Source: Cryomorphaceae bacterium
GTDB taxonomy: Bacteria; Bacteroidota; Bacteroidia; Flavobacteriales; Schleiferiaceae
Length of the DNA: 45,975 nucleotides
Direction: 5' to 3'
Assembly (NCBI GenBank): GCA_020832345.1
Contig: JAFIEY010000035.1
Span: forward strand, 1 to 45,975
Shown: one piece after another, positions 8,555 to 17,614 of the stretch
Numbering within the stretch: the stretch's first letter is position 1
Layout: the number at the start of each line of letters is the position of its first letter
Program-made: the position numbers and the translations under genes
The notes under the pieces: model-generated
The model's database searches: none
What the model was told of the DNA's origin: nothing
What the model saw: only the letters and a program-made list of their open reading frames with translations

Positions 8555-11500
8555 ATGCATAAATTTTTACTGATCTCTACTTTAGTGTTTTGTTTTCTCA
8601 GGGTACATGCGCATGAGGGTAATCCGGTTTTTATTGCAAATGAAGGGCAATGGGCTGAAGATTATGCATTGCGCACGGAAATGGTTAATGGTCAAATATA
8701 TTTTCATACCAACCGAATTCTCTTCCAGCTGACAGATCCCCGTGTTAAATCTCACATTCACGCGCACCACAAATATCCTGATGATCAGGATGGCTTGGCC
8801 TACTCCATCGATGAAAATGGAAAAATGGTGGTGCCTGAGCACACATATCAGGTGAGTTGGGTAGGTGGCAATAAACGACCTGAGGTAATCGCGGAGCGAA
8901 AACTCAATTATCATCACAATTATTTTATTGGTGTGGATAAGCGCAAATGGAAATCCAAGGTCGGTGTTTACAGAAGAGTACGTTATGCTGGAATTTATTC
9001 CGGGATTGATATGCGTTGGTACGGGGAAAAGGAAACTTTAAAATACGATTTTCGGTTGGATGTAGGAGCTGATCCCGGACTAATTGCAATGAAGTTTGAC
9101 TTCTTAGACTCATTACAGATTATAGATGGAAAATTACACCTATTTACTTCACTGGGGAAAATTGTAGAGCAAAAGCCTTTTGCATATCAGGTAAAAAATG
9201 GTGTTTACATCAAAGTCGATTGTCAATTTGTTTTACAGGACAATATTTTGACTTTTCAATTGGGGAAATACGATCCGGATTACGAATTGGTCATTGACCC
9301 ATCTATTGTTTTTTCATCCTTTACAGGTTCCGTTGCCGATAACTGGGGATTTACCGCTACTTATGATCACGAGGATGCAATGTATGCCGGGGGTATGGTT
9401 TTTAATATGAATTACCCCACCAGTACGGGCGCTTACCAAACGACCTATGGCGGGGGGAACACAGATGTTTCAATTTTCAAATTCAGTCCCGACGGTACCG
9501 CCATGGAGTATTCAACCTTCCTAGGGGGCAATAATTCCGAGCAACCCCATTCCATGATCGTGACCCCGGATAAGGAGTTGGTCGTATTCGGTACGACTTC
9601 ATCATTAAATTTCCCGACTACAACTTCGGCGCATCAAACGACATTTGGCGGAGGGGGTCTTTTTACCTTGCCAGGTTATACCTTTAATAATGGTTCGGAT
9701 ATTTTCATCACCAAATTTGATTCAACCGGTTCAGCACTTTTGGGTTCCACCTTCTATGGAGGCTCCGCCAACGACGGCATCAATTTGGATCTCATTCGCA
9801 ATTATGGCGACTATGCCCGCGGTGAAGTTTTTCTGGATTCGCTGGATAATGTCTATATCGCTTCCATGACCAATTCCGCAAATTTAACATTGCCCAATGC
9901 TGCATTTTCAACTTATGGAGGTGGCTCCGACGCCATTTTACTCAAATTTTCACCCAACCTAAACACCCTTTTATGGGGCACATACTTCGGTGGATTTAAT
10001 CACGATGCAGCCTATAGCGTCCGAATTTATCAACAGCGGGTATATATCGCAGGAGGAACCCTTAGTCCCGATATACCCGTGGATAGTAGTAACCCCGGCT
10101 ACTCCATTACGCATAATGGAAATATCGATGGGTTTATTGCCAGATTCAATATGACGAGTGGCGCTTTTGAAGGCAGTACATATTACGGAACGGGGCAGTA
10201 CGATCAAATATTTTTTATCGATACGGATAGAATGGGTAGCGTTTATGCTTTAGGCCAAACCAAGGGCGTAATCCCCATGTCTTCCGGAAAATACGGACAA
10301 TCAGATGGAAAGCAATTTATCACTAAATTTAATGAAGACCTAACCTCCGTTTTGTGGAACACCAACATAGGAAATAGCAACGGCGATTTGGTTTCACCCT
10401 CGGCATTTGAGGTGGATAATTGTAACGCCATTCTCTTTAGTGCCTGGGGAGGTGTTAGTAACAATCCCTCGCCATTTTTTAATAATCTTGTGCCTGAACA
10501 AAACGGATTTACCAACGGATTACCCGTTACCCCAAACGCCTTCCAATTGAATACAGACGGAAGTGATTTCTATTTTTGTGCTTTGGCTGCAAATGCAACT
10601 GCACTCGAATTTGCAACTTTTTTTGGTGGTACTGCTAATGAACATGTGGATGGAGGCACCAGTCGGTTTAGTCCTAATGGTATTATTTACCAAGCAGTAT
10701 GTGCAGCTTGTGGGGGTGGAACAGGCAATACCTTTCCAACTACGCCCGGTGTTTTTGCCCCAAACCGTCCGTCGAGTACAAACTGTAATAAGGCGGGTAT
10801 TAAAATTGACTTTAACCGATCCGTTGAGGCCAATGCCAATGTCGATATTTCCACCGAATTGGATTCGTTGTGCAATGGTTTTATGGTCAGCTTTGGTAAT
10901 GCCAGCAACAATGCCAATGGATATTTTTGGGATTTTGGCAATGGAGTAACTTCAACGGATTCTGCACCGACCGTGCTTTTTGTGGGCCCCAATGTTTATA
11001 CCGTCATGCTCGTAGCCATGGACACCAATTGCAATCTTTTTGATACTGTGTATTTGCAAGTTCCGGTAGAGAGTTTTATCAACCCCGTCGCGGCGGTAAC
11101 AGTTGATTATAATGATTGTGACCCACAGCGATTTGCGCAATTTAGCATAGATACAACTTTAGCGGATTATATCGAATGGAATTTTGGTGATGGCAGTGGA
11201 GTCATATTTGATTCGGTGCGAGATACAACTCATGTTTACCCGGGACCCGGGGTGTATTCTGGTTATATGGTTGCACATGATTCCATTTGTGGACAAACTG
11301 ATACTGTATTTTTCTCAATAGAATTTATTGATTTGCAATTTGACTTTCCCGAAGTCCGCTTTGAAGCGGAAGAGTGTAAACCATTGAAATTAACGGGAAG
11401 GATGGATATAAGTGGCTTAGAACCCAATCGATATACGGTTGAGTGGTACTATGATGGAAATGTAGCCAGCGGTAGTTTTGTGGAAATGAACTTTTCAAGT

Positions 11501-11857
11501 GGTGGGTTTTTCACAGTGCGCATTGTTGTTTATGATGGCGTTTGTAATACTGAGTATGAAAAGGAATATGATGTAAAAATTGAAGCTTCCGCTGAGGAGT
11601 TGCAAATCCCCAATACATTTACGCCAAACGGAGATGGTAAAAATGATGTATTTACCGTTTTGGGAGATCCATGCATTGAGGACGCTGCTCTGTTTATTTA
11701 CAACCGTTGGGGTCAGGTTATGTTTGAAACCCGACAACCATTTGAGGTTTTTTGGGACGGTTATTTTGAGGGCAACTATGCTTCGCCAGGTGTGTACTAC
11801 TATTTATATGTTCAACAAGAACTGGAATTGAGGGGTACTATTCATTTGTACAGATAG
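8555..11857 (+). CDS. Large secreted protein: DUF7948 / SBBP-type repeats, PKD domains, T9SS type B sorting domain
   Basis: 1100 residues. Residues 1-19 (MHKFLLISTLVFCFLRVHA) form a Sec signal peptide. Residues about 24-250 (FIANEGQWAEDYALRTEM, ending ELVIDPSIVFSSF) match the N-terminal domain common in Bacteroidota proteins with SBBP beta-propeller repeats. About 255-770 holds repeated blades with motifs such as YSTFLGGNNSEQ, GSTFYGGSANDG, WGTYFGGFNHDA and FATFFGGTANEH. Two PKD-like domains follow (FWDFGNGVTS about 795-870; IEWNFGDGSG about 890-960). The last roughly 85 residues (IPNTFTPNGDGKNDVFTV, IYNRWGQVMFE, FWDGYFEGN) are the gliding-motility-type C-terminal domain that directs type IX secretion. 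Inference: a cell-surface or released adhesin. No partner gene is adjacent. Confidence 0.92.
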   Translation: MHKFLLISTLVFCFLRVHAHEGNPVFIANEGQWAEDYALRTEMVNGQIYFHTNRILFQLTDPRVKSHIHAHHKYPDDQDGLAYSIDENGKMVVPEHTYQVSWVGGNKRPEVIAERKLNYHHNYFIGVDKRKWKSKVGVYRRVRYAGIYSGIDMRWYGEKETLKYDFRLDVGADPGLIAMKFDFLDSLQIIDGKLHLFTSLGKIVEQKPFAYQVKNGVYIKVDCQFVLQDNILTFQLGKYDPDYELVIDPSIVFSSFTGSVADNWGFTATYDHEDAMYAGGMVFNMNYPTSTGAYQTTYGGGNTDVSIFKFSPDGTAMEYSTFLGGNNSEQPHSMIVTPDKELVVFGTTSSLNFPTTTSAHQTTFGGGGLFTLPGYTFNNGSDIFITKFDSTGSALLGSTFYGGSANDGINLDLIRNYGDYARGEVFLDSLDNVYIASMTNSANLTLPNAAFSTYGGGSDAILLKFSPNLNTLLWGTYFGGFNHDAAYSVRIYQQRVYIAGGTLSPDIPVDSSNPGYSITHNGNIDGFIARFNMTSGAFEGSTYYGTGQYDQIFFIDTDRMGSVYALGQTKGVIPMSSGKYGQSDGKQFITKFNEDLTSVLWNTNIGNSNGDLVSPSAFEVDNCNAILFSAWGGVSNNPSPFFNNLVPEQNGFTNGLPVTPNAFQLNTDGSDFYFCALAANATALEFATFFGGTANEHVDGGTSRFSPNGIIYQAVCAACGGGTGNTFPTTPGVFAPNRPSSTNCNKAGIKIDFNRSVEANANVDISTELDSLCNGFMVSFGNASNNANGYFWDFGNGVTSTDSAPTVLFVGPNVYTVMLVAMDTNCNLFDTVYLQVPVESFINPVAAVTVDYNDCDPQRFAQFSIDTTLADYIEWNFGDGSGVIFDSVRDTTHVYPGPGVYSGYMVAHDSICGQTDTVFFSIEFIDLQFDFPEVRFEAEECKPLKLTGRMDISGLEPNRYTVEWYYDGNVASGSFVEMNFSSGGFFTVRIVVYDGVCNTEYEKEYDVKIEASAEELQIPNTFTPNGDGKNDVFTVLGDPCIEDAALFIYNRWGQVMFETRQPFEVFWDGYFEGNYASPGVYYYLYVQQELELRGTIHLYR

Positions 11858-11915
11858 GTTTGTTCAATTTTTTTATTGCGAATGTACAGAGCTAAGGTGT
11901 CGGTGGGTAATTGAT

Positions 11916-12935
11916 TCAAATTTCCCATCTCGCAAGGCTTCCCTCATCAAGTTTGCCCGACAAGCCGCGCTGGTGGTTGTACCATCCAACGATCCCAATC
12001 ATTGCCCCATTGTCGGTACAATATGAAAAAGGCGGAATATAGGTTTGTTTGCCATGTTTTTTACCAAAAGATACAATTCGATTCCTGAGTTCGCTATTTG
12101 CGGAAACGCCACCCGCAATGGCGATGTGATCGATTCCGGTCTTCTCAACGGCGCGTTCGAGTTTTTCCATGAGTATATCGACAATGGTAAACTGAATGGA
12201 AGCCGCTAAATCATTTAAATTTTTGGTCACAAAATCGCTGTCTTTTTGCTGGTTATTTTGCACCGTATATAAAAAGGATGTTTTTAATCCACTAAAGCTA
12301 AAATTTAAGTCTGGGATATTTGGCCGTCCAAAGGTGAATGCGTTCGGATTTCCGGATTTAGCATATTTGTCGATTAAGGGGCCACCGGGGTAGGGTAATC
12401 CCATTATTTTTGCGGCTTTGTCAAAGGCTTCACCGGCTGCATCATCTATGGTTTGCCCCAATAATACAAAATCATACGGGCTGTCAACCCTTACGATTTG
12501 AGTATGTCCTCCGGAAACGGTCAGGCATAAAAAGGGAAATTCTGGATTGCGCGAATCCACATTCTCAATCATGTGCGCGAGGATGTGTGCACGCATGTGG
12601 TGTACATCGTAGAGGGGAATGTCGAGACTTTGTGCCATGGATTTAGCAAAAGCGCCGCCCACGAGCAGAGCTCCCAATAATCCCGGACCTTTGGTGTAGG
12701 CAATTCCGTCCAACTGATTTGCAGTAATCCCAGCTTTTTTAAGGGCTTGGTCAATAACGGGCACGATATTTTCTTGATGTGCACGAGAGGCCAACTCAGG
12801 CACTACACCGCCGTATTCACGATGAATGTCCTGATTGGCTGTCACGTTTGACAAAACTCGACGATCAACCAATACGGCTGCCGAAGTATCGTCGCATGAA
12901 GATTCAATGCCTAAGATGTACTTTTGCCCATCCAT
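11916..12935 (-). CDS. tsaD: tRNA N6-adenosine threonylcarbamoyltransferase
   Basis: 339 residues from MDGQKYILGIESSCDDTSAAV. The ASKHA-fold signature IESSCDDTSAA, the metal-binding HHMRAHILAHM, the GGHTQIVRV strand, and the C-terminal GGVSANSELRNR and YCTDNGAMIG are all present. With its partners it transfers threonylcarbamoyl to A37 of ANN-decoding tRNAs. A longer frame runs to 13025, but those residues are not family-like. A TACCTTTG promoter box on this strand at 12983-12990 lies inside that extension, so the transcript would begin after the longer start. It is divergent from tamB. Stop codon is TGA, showing that TGA is used as stop here. Confidence 0.96.
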   Translation of the reverse strand: MDGQKYILGIESSCDDTSAAVLVDRRVLSNVTANQDIHREYGGVVPELASRAHQENIVPVIDQALKKAGITANQLDGIAYTKGPGLLGALLVGGAFAKSMAQSLDIPLYDVHHMRAHILAHMIENVDSRNPEFPFLCLTVSGGHTQIVRVDSPYDFVLLGQTIDDAAGEAFDKAAKIMGLPYPGGPLIDKYAKSGNPNAFTFGRPNIPDLNFSFSGLKTSFLYTVQNNQQKDSDFVTKNLNDLAASIQFTIVDILMEKLERAVEKTGIDHIAIAGGVSANSELRNRIVSFGKKHGKQTYIPPFSYCTDNGAMIGIVGWYNHQRGLSGKLDEGSLARWEI

Positions 12936-12982
12936 TTTATAAGATGTTATTTTTGTAATTCGCTTGTTGACTGTTTGTGTTG

Positions 12983-12990
12983 CAAAGGTA
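12983..12990 (-). promoter_or_regulatory. Bacteroidota -7 box for tsaD
   Basis: TACCTTTG on the minus strand matches TAnnTTTG. It lies about 47 bp upstream of the chosen tsaD ATG. No good -33 TTTG is visible at 19-21 bp. Confidence 0.45.
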
Positions 12991-13033
12991 CAACGGGGTT
13001 TATCACTGATTTTCGAGTAAGCCATATATATCT

Positions 13034-14821
13034 GTGAAGAAGTTTTTTCGGCGCTTTTTGCGCGTAATTTTTGGAACCATATTATTCCTACTCTTGGGGT
13101 TGGGGATTCTTGCTTATTGGCTGAGCTTACCTTCTACCCATACGTATTTGGCCAATAAGGGGATTGAGTGGTTGGAATCAAAGTTTGATGTTTCTGTGCA
13201 AATTGAAACTGCACAGGTTCGCTTGCCCAATTTACTTCAGCTAAAATCCTTGCTGATTTCCGATGAATATCGTGATACGCTTTTCTATGCACCCAATTTT
13301 GAGGTACGTGTGGGGCGATCTACAAAAACCAATATCGTCCTTCGAAAAGTAAACATAGAGGAACCCTATATCCGGATGATGCTTCCAGAGGGTGATACGG
13401 TTAATAATTGGCAGGTTTTTATTCAGAAATTTATACCCAAAACCGATCCCGATACAAATATAATTTTCTCCATTGATAAAGTTGAAATGAGTGGGGTACA
13501 TTTCAAAAAATACCTTTCACCCGAAGAAAGGCAGTTTAACTTCTGGAACAGCCATATCGAACTATCGGGTTTTGTTTATCACAACGGCAGGGTGGATGCG
13601 AATCTTGACAGTATTGCTTTTACAGGTAAACGATTACAACTCAATCACCTTGGAGGAAAATTCAAATATAAAAAGGATAAAGGCGTGTATTTGTCGGATA
13701 TGCATCTGCAAACCGAAAAGTCGGAGATTTTTGCAAATTTAGGCCTGGAGGTTGACAGCAATGCCGATTATAATGACTTTGTCAATCGTGTGCGATTACA
13801 AGCTGAATTTGAAGATGTTAAAGCGTCTTCTCAAGAGTTTATGCGGTTTTTTGATAAATTCCCCAACTTGGACGACTTTGTATTAAGTGGAAAAATTTGG
13901 GGAAAAATAAATGATCTGGAAGGAAGAGATGTTCGCTTCCGGTATGGTGCAAACACCAGTGGTGTAGCGGATCTCACTTTACAAAACATAGCAGAAGAGG
14001 ACATGCTTTTCGCCAATTTTGGTTTAAAGTACTTTCGTAGTAATTACGAGGAGTTTCACCGATTGATGAAAGCGCTTACAGGTGAGGATATATCCTTCAC
14101 CAAACCTTACTTGCCAACCTTCACTTTTGCAGGGGAATTTGTCGGTGATTTAGAATCATTTCGCAGTGTTGGAACATTGCACACGGAAGATGCTACATTG
14201 GATTTGGAGTTGGACTTTGACGCAGTAAATAAGCCGCTTATAAACGCATCGTATAAAGGGCAGGTAAAAGGACGGGGTGTTAATTTGCGAAAAATTTCCG
14301 GAATAGACGATTTTGGAACAGCCGATTTTAATGCCCGTATCGATGGTAAGGGACTGACACTAGATCTTTTCTCCGCAAAAATTAAGGGTGAAGTGAAACG
14401 AGTCGCTTATCAAAATTACAATTATAAAAACATTTCACTGGATGGTCAGTTTGAGGCATTATTTTTTGATGGTCAATTGAAAATTAAAGATCCAAATTTA
14501 GATTTACAATTCGATGGAACCGCTGATTTTACAAAGGAAAACTTTCGCCTAGATTTTATTGCATTAATCAATAATGCAGATATATTTGGACTAGGATTTT
14601 ATGCTGACGACAGTATATACTTGGTTAATGGTGAGGCATTTGTAAACCTTGCGAGGAACGTCGATGGAGAATGGGTTGGAGAGGCTCGATTGTCCGATTG
14701 TTTAATTCAGCGCAGTAGAGGGGTGTATTTCTTTCGGGATATTACCGCTTCTTCTTATGAAAAAGGAAGTCAAAACGTACTCTCTGTTCAAGCTGATTTC
14801 ATAGAGTTTCTCGCCACTTGA
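13034..14821 (+). CDS. tamB: TamB-like translocation/assembly protein, N-terminal part (ends at in-frame TGA)
   Basis: 595 codons from a GTG start. Residues about 8-30 (a run such as FGTILFLLLGLGILAYWL) form one N-terminal inner-membrane helix. After it comes AsmA/TamB-like sequence (THTYLANKGIEWLESKFDVS), then repetitive beta-rich segments expected of the hydrophobic-groove periplasmic bridge. The frame stops at TGA 14819-14821. The next open part (14852-17449) is in exactly the same frame, and the ten codons between read sensibly (RFKIVDLFQS). The two parts therefore look like one 1471-codon gene, normal for Bacteroidota TamB-like proteins, broken by a single nonsense codon. Alone, this product would lack the conserved C-terminal domain. 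It is divergent from tsaD (98 bp between starts). Confidence 0.85.
   Translation: MKKFFRRFLRVIFGTILFLLLGLGILAYWLSLPSTHTYLANKGIEWLESKFDVSVQIETAQVRLPNLLQLKSLLISDEYRDTLFYAPNFEVRVGRSTKTNIVLRKVNIEEPYIRMMLPEGDTVNNWQVFIQKFIPKTDPDTNIIFSIDKVEMSGVHFKKYLSPEERQFNFWNSHIELSGFVYHNGRVDANLDSIAFTGKRLQLNHLGGKFKYKKDKGVYLSDMHLQTEKSEIFANLGLEVDSNADYNDFVNRVRLQAEFEDVKASSQEFMRFFDKFPNLDDFVLSGKIWGKINDLEGRDVRFRYGANTSGVADLTLQNIAEEDMLFANFGLKYFRSNYEEFHRLMKALTGEDISFTKPYLPTFTFAGEFVGDLESFRSVGTLHTEDATLDLELDFDAVNKPLINASYKGQVKGRGVNLRKISGIDDFGTADFNARIDGKGLTLDLFSAKIKGEVKRVAYQNYNYKNISLDGQFEALFFDGQLKIKDPNLDLQFDGTADFTKENFRLDFIALINNADIFGLGFYADDSIYLVNGEAFVNLARNVDGEWVGEARLSDCLIQRSRGVYFFRDITASSYEKGSQNVLSVQADFIEFLAT
14819..14821 (+). other. 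In-frame TGA interrupting tamB
   Basis: Codons read GCC ACT TGA CGT TTT AAA, with the frame open for 595 codons before and 875 after. A GGA to TGA change (Gly to stop) is the simplest one-base explanation. A sequencing error is an alternative. Confidence 0.85.
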
Positions 14822-14851
14822 CGTTTTAAAATTGTAGATTTATTCCAATCA

Positions 14852-17449
14852 TTGAAAATCGCTTTACTACAAAAGAGCTCTTACCATGAATTAGACGAAG
14901 AAGACACAGATGTTGCTTTTTCTTTAGATATGAAATCCGGGGATACCCGTTTACTCACCGATTTGTTTCTACCCGAATTATATCTTAGCCCGGGCACTGA
15001 ACTCATGATTCGACATCGTTTGGACGGAAATAATACACAGATTAAACTTGAAAGCCCTGGGGTTTTATATGGTGATATGGAAGGGAGAAATATTAAAACG
15101 GATGTTGTTCTTGGGGATAATTCTCCATTAAATATTCAGGTAGAAAACTTGAAACTAGGGAAATTTGATTTTCAATCCTTGGCCTTTTATGGCAATCTAC
15201 ACCCGGATTCGCTGCATTTTGATTTTAAACTGGGCATTGATGAAAATGTTGGAGGTATCATTCACTTACGCGGCGATGCGGTACAGGTAGATACCAATAA
15301 ATTGGGGGTTTGGTTTTTACCAACTGATTGGTACATTGGCGAGGGGATTTTTTCCATCGCTTCCGACAACGCCTTTTTTATCAGCAAAGATGGAATTAGT
15401 GTGCAGGATTTTGAAGTAGTTTCCGAGGGCAGAACCATGAAGGTAAATGGTTATGTCTCCAAATCACCTTATGAAATTCTTCGTGTTCAGGTTGAGAATT
15501 TTTCCGTTGACATTTTTAATTTTCTCTTAACCAATTCTGGTTATCAATTGCATGGATTGTTGGAAGGCGAAATCATTTTGAATAGTTTATTGGAAAAACC
15601 TCGTTTTGCCTCCAATCTCAAAATCGATAGTTTATATGTCAATGAAGATTGGTTGGGTAATTTGTTTATTGATTCGGAGTGGTATATCAGCGATATGTTT
15701 ATCGATCTCGATGTTCATCTCGACCGCGGTAGGCTTCGCACACTTGTAATTGAAGGACAATACTTTCCCGATGCAGATGGAGAAAATCTCGACCTGAAAC
15801 TCATCATGGATAGGTTTAGGATTCATCCATTTACGAATTTGCTCACGGCTTTTACCGATAATGTCCGTGGAGTAGCCAGTGGACAGGTGGCAGTAAAAGG
15901 TCGTCTCGCTCGTCCGTATTTCGAAGGTGAGCTGCAAGTGCCCAACCTCGGTTTATCAGTTCCTTACCTAAATACGGATTACAATATCGAAGGTGCGCCA
16001 ATTATTCGATTTTCCGAAAAACAAATTTTTATTCCCCAAGCACAGGTTCGAGATTCAAAAGAAGGTACTTTAGGTACCGTTCGCGCTGATTTAAGGCACG
16101 ACTTTTTTACCGACTGGCAAATTGATGTTCACATAGATGCCGATAGACTTCTATTATTGGACACCGATATTTCTCTCAACGATTACTATTTTGGAAAAGC
16201 ATTTGTCAGTGGGGAAATTGATATTAAAGGACCTACTTCAGATTTGAAAATGCTGATTGATGTCAAAACCAATAGAGGAACTCAATTTTTTATTCCGGTG
16301 GATGGTCCGACAGAAGTCAATCCCATGGGATTTGTTGACTTCGTTGAGCCTGCCAAGGAAAATGAAGAAAAGGAATCGCCTTTCCGGGTGGCCAAAGTTG
16401 AGGATAGTGGTTTGGAACTACAATTTAATATTGATGTTACACCTGATGCGGAGGTCATACTTATTATGGATCAGCGGACGGGAGAAAATATTCGTGGTAA
16501 TGGTCGGGGCAAGCTGAGACTCAATTTAGACCCACAAGGAAATATATCTTTATTTGGAAATTTGGAAATTAACAGGGGAGAGTATCTCTTTACCTTGGGC
16601 GGATTGGTGCGCAAAAGGTTTTTTATTGAACCCGGTGGTAGCATTTCCTTTAATGGAGACCCCTATGAAGCCATGTTAGATTTGTCATCAAAATACGTGA
16701 CCCGAACTTCTCTGAGTGGTGCTGTGGCCGATCCAACCTTGGCCTCGGTGCGAACGGAGGTTAATCTGTATCTACACCTTCAAGGGCCTATGCTCAATCC
16801 CGAAATCAAATTTGATATTAAACTTCCCAATGTAGCGCCCGGCATTCAGGCGGAGGTGGCCGACCGGTTTGCCGACCCCAATAGATTAACCCAACAGGCT
16901 TTTTCACTGTTGGCGCTCAACTCATTTTACGCAGATGATTTAGGCTTGGATGCCCAAGTGGCAGGTGGACTCACCAATACGACTTTTGATGTATTTGCCG
17001 GACAGGTCAACAACTTTCTTTCCCAATACGTAAAAGTGGTAGATATTGCGGTGAATTACACCGGGGAAGGAGCAACCGGTGCAAGTCAGGAGGAGTTTGA
17101 AGTGGCCGTTTCCCGTCGGTTGATGGATGACCGGGTGAGTATAAATGGAGTGGTGGGTGTGCCGCTTGGCGCCAATCAAAACCAACTCGCAGGTGATGTG
17201 GAGGTAGAAGTGATGCTTACGGAGGACGGTCGGGTAAGGGCAAAGGCATTTAACCGATCATATCAGAACAATTTTATTATCGAGCAAACCGGACTATACT
17301 CACAAGGGGTTGGACTTTTTTACCGTACCGATTTTAACCGCAGACGGGAATTGCTTCGGCGTATTTTATTTTTGGAAAAACAGAGACAGGATGAAGAAGC
17401 GGATGAAGAAGCGGATGAAGAAGCGGAAGAAGAAGTTGAGGAAGAGTAG
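14852..17449 (+). CDS. tamB: TamB-like protein, C-terminal part (DUF490 domain)
   Basis: 865 codons if started at TTG 14852, but more probably the second part of the gene beginning at 13034. It consists of beta-strand-rich repeats and a C-terminal TamB/DUF490 domain (RGNGRGKLRLNLDPQGN, EINRGEYLFTLGGLVRKRFF, PMLNPEIKFDIKLPN). The near-C-terminal region, with GLFYRTDFNRRRELLRRI, is typical of the family, which pairs with Omp85-type outer-membrane proteins or moves lipids between membranes. The extreme C-terminus is a run of Asp/Glu/Ala encoded by 12-bp tandem repeats. There is no signal peptide or membrane helix at the TTG start, which argues against an independent protein unless translated by readthrough. 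Confidence 0.85.
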   Translation: MKIALLQKSSYHELDEEDTDVAFSLDMKSGDTRLLTDLFLPELYLSPGTELMIRHRLDGNNTQIKLESPGVLYGDMEGRNIKTDVVLGDNSPLNIQVENLKLGKFDFQSLAFYGNLHPDSLHFDFKLGIDENVGGIIHLRGDAVQVDTNKLGVWFLPTDWYIGEGIFSIASDNAFFISKDGISVQDFEVVSEGRTMKVNGYVSKSPYEILRVQVENFSVDIFNFLLTNSGYQLHGLLEGEIILNSLLEKPRFASNLKIDSLYVNEDWLGNLFIDSEWYISDMFIDLDVHLDRGRLRTLVIEGQYFPDADGENLDLKLIMDRFRIHPFTNLLTAFTDNVRGVASGQVAVKGRLARPYFEGELQVPNLGLSVPYLNTDYNIEGAPIIRFSEKQIFIPQAQVRDSKEGTLGTVRADLRHDFFTDWQIDVHIDADRLLLLDTDISLNDYYFGKAFVSGEIDIKGPTSDLKMLIDVKTNRGTQFFIPVDGPTEVNPMGFVDFVEPAKENEEKESPFRVAKVEDSGLELQFNIDVTPDAEVILIMDQRTGENIRGNGRGKLRLNLDPQGNISLFGNLEINRGEYLFTLGGLVRKRFFIEPGGSISFNGDPYEAMLDLSSKYVTRTSLSGAVADPTLASVRTEVNLYLHLQGPMLNPEIKFDIKLPNVAPGIQAEVADRFADPNRLTQQAFSLLALNSFYADDLGLDAQVAGGLTNTTFDVFAGQVNNFLSQYVKVVDIAVNYTGEGATGASQEEFEVAVSRRLMDDRVSINGVVGVPLGANQNQLAGDVEVEVMLTEDGRVRAKAFNRSYQNNFIIEQTGLYSQGVGLFYRTDFNRRRELLRRILFLEKQRQDEEADEEADEEAEEEVEEE
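17390..17425 (+). repeat. 12-bp tandem repeat in tamB 3' end
   Basis: Three exact copies of GATGAAGAAGCG, each encoding Asp-Glu-Glu-Ala, followed by degenerate Glu codons to the stop. The unit keeps frame, so copy number can change without disrupting the gene. Confidence 0.9.
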
Positions 17450-17477
17450 GAGGTAATGCTAAAATTATTCAATTATT

Positions 17478-17613
17478 GAGTCTGCTCCAAAAAGTCCCTT
17501 TCTGCTAAAACCTTCCTTGTCGTTAGACTTTTGAATCCTCACTAACTGCTGGCTAGCTCCGGTTTAAAAATCCCCTCGATTTTGATAGAAATCATCCTTT
17601 TTGGAGTGGACTC
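17478..17613 (+). mobile_element. MITE-like element, copy B (136 bp)
   Basis: Same orientation and length as copy A (begins GAGTCTGCTCCAAAAAG, ends CTTTTTGGAGTGGACTC). The compensating C/G pair in both arms preserves the inverted repeat. ATTATT flanks both ends (17472-17477 and 17614-17619). The right-hand duplication contains the TAA stop of the lipocalin gene. It lies between the convergent tamB and lipocalin genes. Confidence 0.88.
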
Positions 17614-17614
17614 A

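Noticed and set aside
14819-14821. TGA as selenocysteine or as a reassigned sense codon
   Set aside because: Other genes in the window (tsaD, the pabA-like gene, the hydrolase) end in TGA, so it is a stop. The position is in a structural repeat domain with no redox role, and no selenocysteine element is evident.
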